From NCBI RefSeq assembly GCF_000816085.1, contig NZ_CP008747.1, positions 1,922,001-1,986,000 on the forward strand: DNA of 64,000 bases. Reading direction: 5' to 3'. Positions 62,784 to 64,000 of the stretch are shown here, piece by piece. The notes beneath the pieces were generated by a model, which saw only the letters and a program-made list of their open reading frames with translations, had not been told where the DNA came from and did no database searches. Positions within the stretch are counted from its first letter, which is position 1, and each line of letters starts with the position of its first letter. This stretch comes from Staphylococcus hyicus (GTDB lineage Bacteria; Bacillota; Bacilli; Staphylococcales; Staphylococcaceae). The position numbers were made by a program, and so were the translations under genes.

Positions 62784-63026
62784 ATGCCAACTGAAAATGC
62801 AACAATGTATGACCAAGTTGCAGAGGTCATTGAAAGATTACGTCCTTTCTTATTACGCGATGGCGGTGACTGTGAACTCGTCGATGTTGAAGATGGAATT
62901 GTTAAGCTGCAATTACTAGGCGCTTGTGGCACATGTCCAAGTAGTACCATCACCTTAAAAGCTGGAATTGAACGTGCGCTCGTTGAAGAAGTACCTGGCG
63001 TTATTGAAGTTGAACAAGTCTTTTAA
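62784..63026 (+). CDS. nfu: Iron-sulfur scaffold/carrier Nfu (NifU C-terminal domain)
   Basis: 80-residue single NifU C-domain protein that delivers Fe-S clusters to targets such as aconitase in S. aureus. The [35 protein letters not shown] core contains the cluster-binding CxxC (Cys50 and Cys53). RBS AAAGGAGG. Together with sufA and sufT in this window it forms a scattered set of Fe-S carriers; sufBCDSU is not here. Confidence 0.94.
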   Translation: MPTENATMYDQVAEVIERLRPFLLRDGGDCELVDVEDGIVKLQLLGACGTCPSSTITLKAGIERALVEEVPGVIEVEQVF

Positions 63027-63079
63027 TATCGAGTGTTTTTAAAATAAATCGTTTTATCATGTCAACATGATGACGTATT

Positions 63080-63116
63080 AACCCTTAACATTGTTAAATA
63101 CAATGTTAAGGGTTTT
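63080..63116 (+). terminator. Terminator after nfu
   Basis: Perfect 14-base arms AACCCTTAACATTG/CAATGTTAAGGGTT around TTAAATA, then TTTC. Confidence 0.88.
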
Positions 63117-63118
63117 TC

Positions 63119-63536
63119 ATAGCCATTGATACGTATAACATGCCTATCACACGGGGATGGGATTTAGTCACGTTAACAAACTAAGCCAACCAAATTCAAT
63201 TCCCCATGAATTTTATTGACCCTTAAATTTGAGCATGAGATACCTAAACAATTTTAGTTTTTTCATTATAGAAGGCAGTAGTCGACTGAATTGCGTATTC
63301 GTCTTAATAAGCTTTCCGCAACTGTCGTTAGATTCTCCCATCCACGCATGTTTATAGGTGTAAGGAAATCGTAACGCATAGCATTATTAACGTCTTAAAA
63401 AACCAAGAAACATGACTACAACATCAAATCGATTTCTAAAATGCTCCCAGAAAAGCGAGGCAAACTGAACATTCAATATTTGAAAGGATTGATCTCCTTA
63501 TAGGTAGTAAAATCCCATCTTCTTCATACATCAAAC
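63119..63536. other. Gene-free 420-base stretch between nfu and dltD
   Basis: No convincing gene. The minus strand has a 56-codon open stretch (63216-63383) without a good start and a 37-codon frame (63266-63379); neither has an RBS or a recognisable domain. Base composition is less AT-rich than other spacers here, so it may be a decayed gene or structured RNA; see findings. Confidence 0.4.
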
Positions 63537-63578
63537 AAAAAAACAGTAACATGACCATGAATCATGTTACTGTTTTTT
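63537..63578. terminator. Terminator after dltD
   Basis: Arms AAAAAACAGTAACATGA and TCATGTTACTGTTTTTT around CCATGAA, with T runs on both strands. Only a few bases after the dltD stop. Confidence 0.9.
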
Positions 63579-63582
63579 ATTT

Positions 63583-64000
63583 TTATGATTTAATGTGTTT
63601 CTCTATTTTTTCAGTTAACTCAACTAAACCGCGCCAACCAATATGCACTGCGTCACTCATCACATATGGTTTATAGTCTTGGTCCGTCATATCATATACT
63701 TTGCCACCATGTGAGGAAATTGTTTTAACAATTTTTTCATCTACTTTTTGTCGACGCTCTCGATCGACATTAATCGCATCATACCATTTACCATTTACAG
63801 GTAGAACGACATATTGTACGTCGGCATTACCTGCTTTCATAAGATCAACTAAAAGTGCTAGATCTTTGAATTCTGGTGAATTCATGTGGAATTCGTGTTG
63901 ACGATTAATTGGGCGTTTATTTTGTTTAATGAGTTTCCAATATTCATCTTTAATGCGATAAGGGTTCGTGGAACTATGCTTTTTACCATATTGCTCTGCT
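63583..64000 (-). CDS. dltD: D-alanyl-lipoteichoic acid biosynthesis protein DltD, C-terminal part
   Basis: The last 139 or so codons are in the window; the frame stays open through the right edge, so the ATG at 63885 is internal, not the start. Visible DltD features are YRIKDEYWKLIK, FHMNSPEFKDLALLVDLMKA, VQYVVLPVNGKWYD and the C-terminal DAVHIGWRGLVELTEKI, where the His belongs to the SGNH-type Asp-His pair. DltD acts on the outer face of the membrane at the end of D-alanine transfer to teichoic acids. Confidence 0.9.
   Translation of the reverse strand, partial: AEQYGKKHSSTNPYRIKDEYWKLIKQNKRPINRQHEFHMNSPEFKDLALLVDLMKAGNADVQYVVLPVNGKWYDAINVDRERRQKVDEKIVKTISSHGGKVYDMTDQDYKPYVMSDAVHIGWRGLVELTEKIEKHIKS

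Overview
The window is a piece of core chromosome from a Staphylococcus species. Evidence: AT-rich DNA, short intergenic gaps with strong AGGAGG-type ribosome binding sites, and a gene order matching the staphylococcal block nadK-relQ-yjbH-pepF-coiA-mecA-spxA-trpS-opp3-fabF-fabH-clpB-cdr-addAB-spsAB-pgi-argGH-glpQ-gudB-rocD-mnhA to mnhG-ampA-ndh-sufA-nfu-dltD. The proteins look diverged from those I remember for S. aureus, so it is probably another species, which I cannot name. I see no rRNA, tRNA, CRISPR array, prophage, insertion sequence or resistance gene.

Layout. 0.1-4 kb: NAD kinase and the small alarmone synthetase RelQ, then the CYTH, truncated globin and YjbH genes on the other strand. 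4-9 kb: the sRNA RsaE, pepF, coiA, mecA and spxA, a proteostasis and redox-stress cluster (YjbH and MecA are Clp adaptors; Spx is a YjbH/ClpXP substrate). 9-16 kb: trpS and the Opp3 peptide importer oppB-C-D-F-A behind a CodY-type box; its binding-protein gene is frameshifted in a run of A. 16-22.7 kb: fatty acid initiation and elongation (fabH, fabF) behind a near-perfect FapR operator, yjzD, clpB behind two CtsR boxes, and sufT. 22.8-34 kb: HAD phosphatase, CoA-disulfide reductase, small membrane and FAH-fold genes, and the AddAB recombination nuclease. 34-41 kb: signal peptidase pair SpsA (inactive) and SpsB (active), pgi, argG-argH, glpQ. 40.6-45 kb: gudB, rocD, rocA, which together convert ornithine and pyrroline-5-carboxylate to 2-oxoglutarate, with cre-like sites upstream of gudB and rocA. 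45.5-55 kb: an S1 RNA-binding protein, DUF1871, cyclophilin, KapB-like protein, the complete seven-gene Mnh (Mrp) Na+/H+ antiporter, and a NodB-like lipoprotein. 55-64 kb: thioesterase, YuiF-type transporter, leucyl aminopeptidase, type II NADH dehydrogenase, iron-sulfur carriers SufA and Nfu, small redox proteins, and the C-terminal end of dltD.

Regulatory DNA is unusually readable: FapR, CtsR, CodY, CcpA (cre) and ArgR-type sites lie where their known targets would need them. Several perfect palindromes at promoters have no obvious regulator, and a CCTTCAAA hairpin recurs four times as intergenic terminator DNA. I found no convincing undescribed multi-gene system. The best leads are the oppA frameshift, the hairpin family, the unassigned operators, and two gene-free stretches (16421-16743 and 63119-63536) that may hold RNA genes or decayed sequence.
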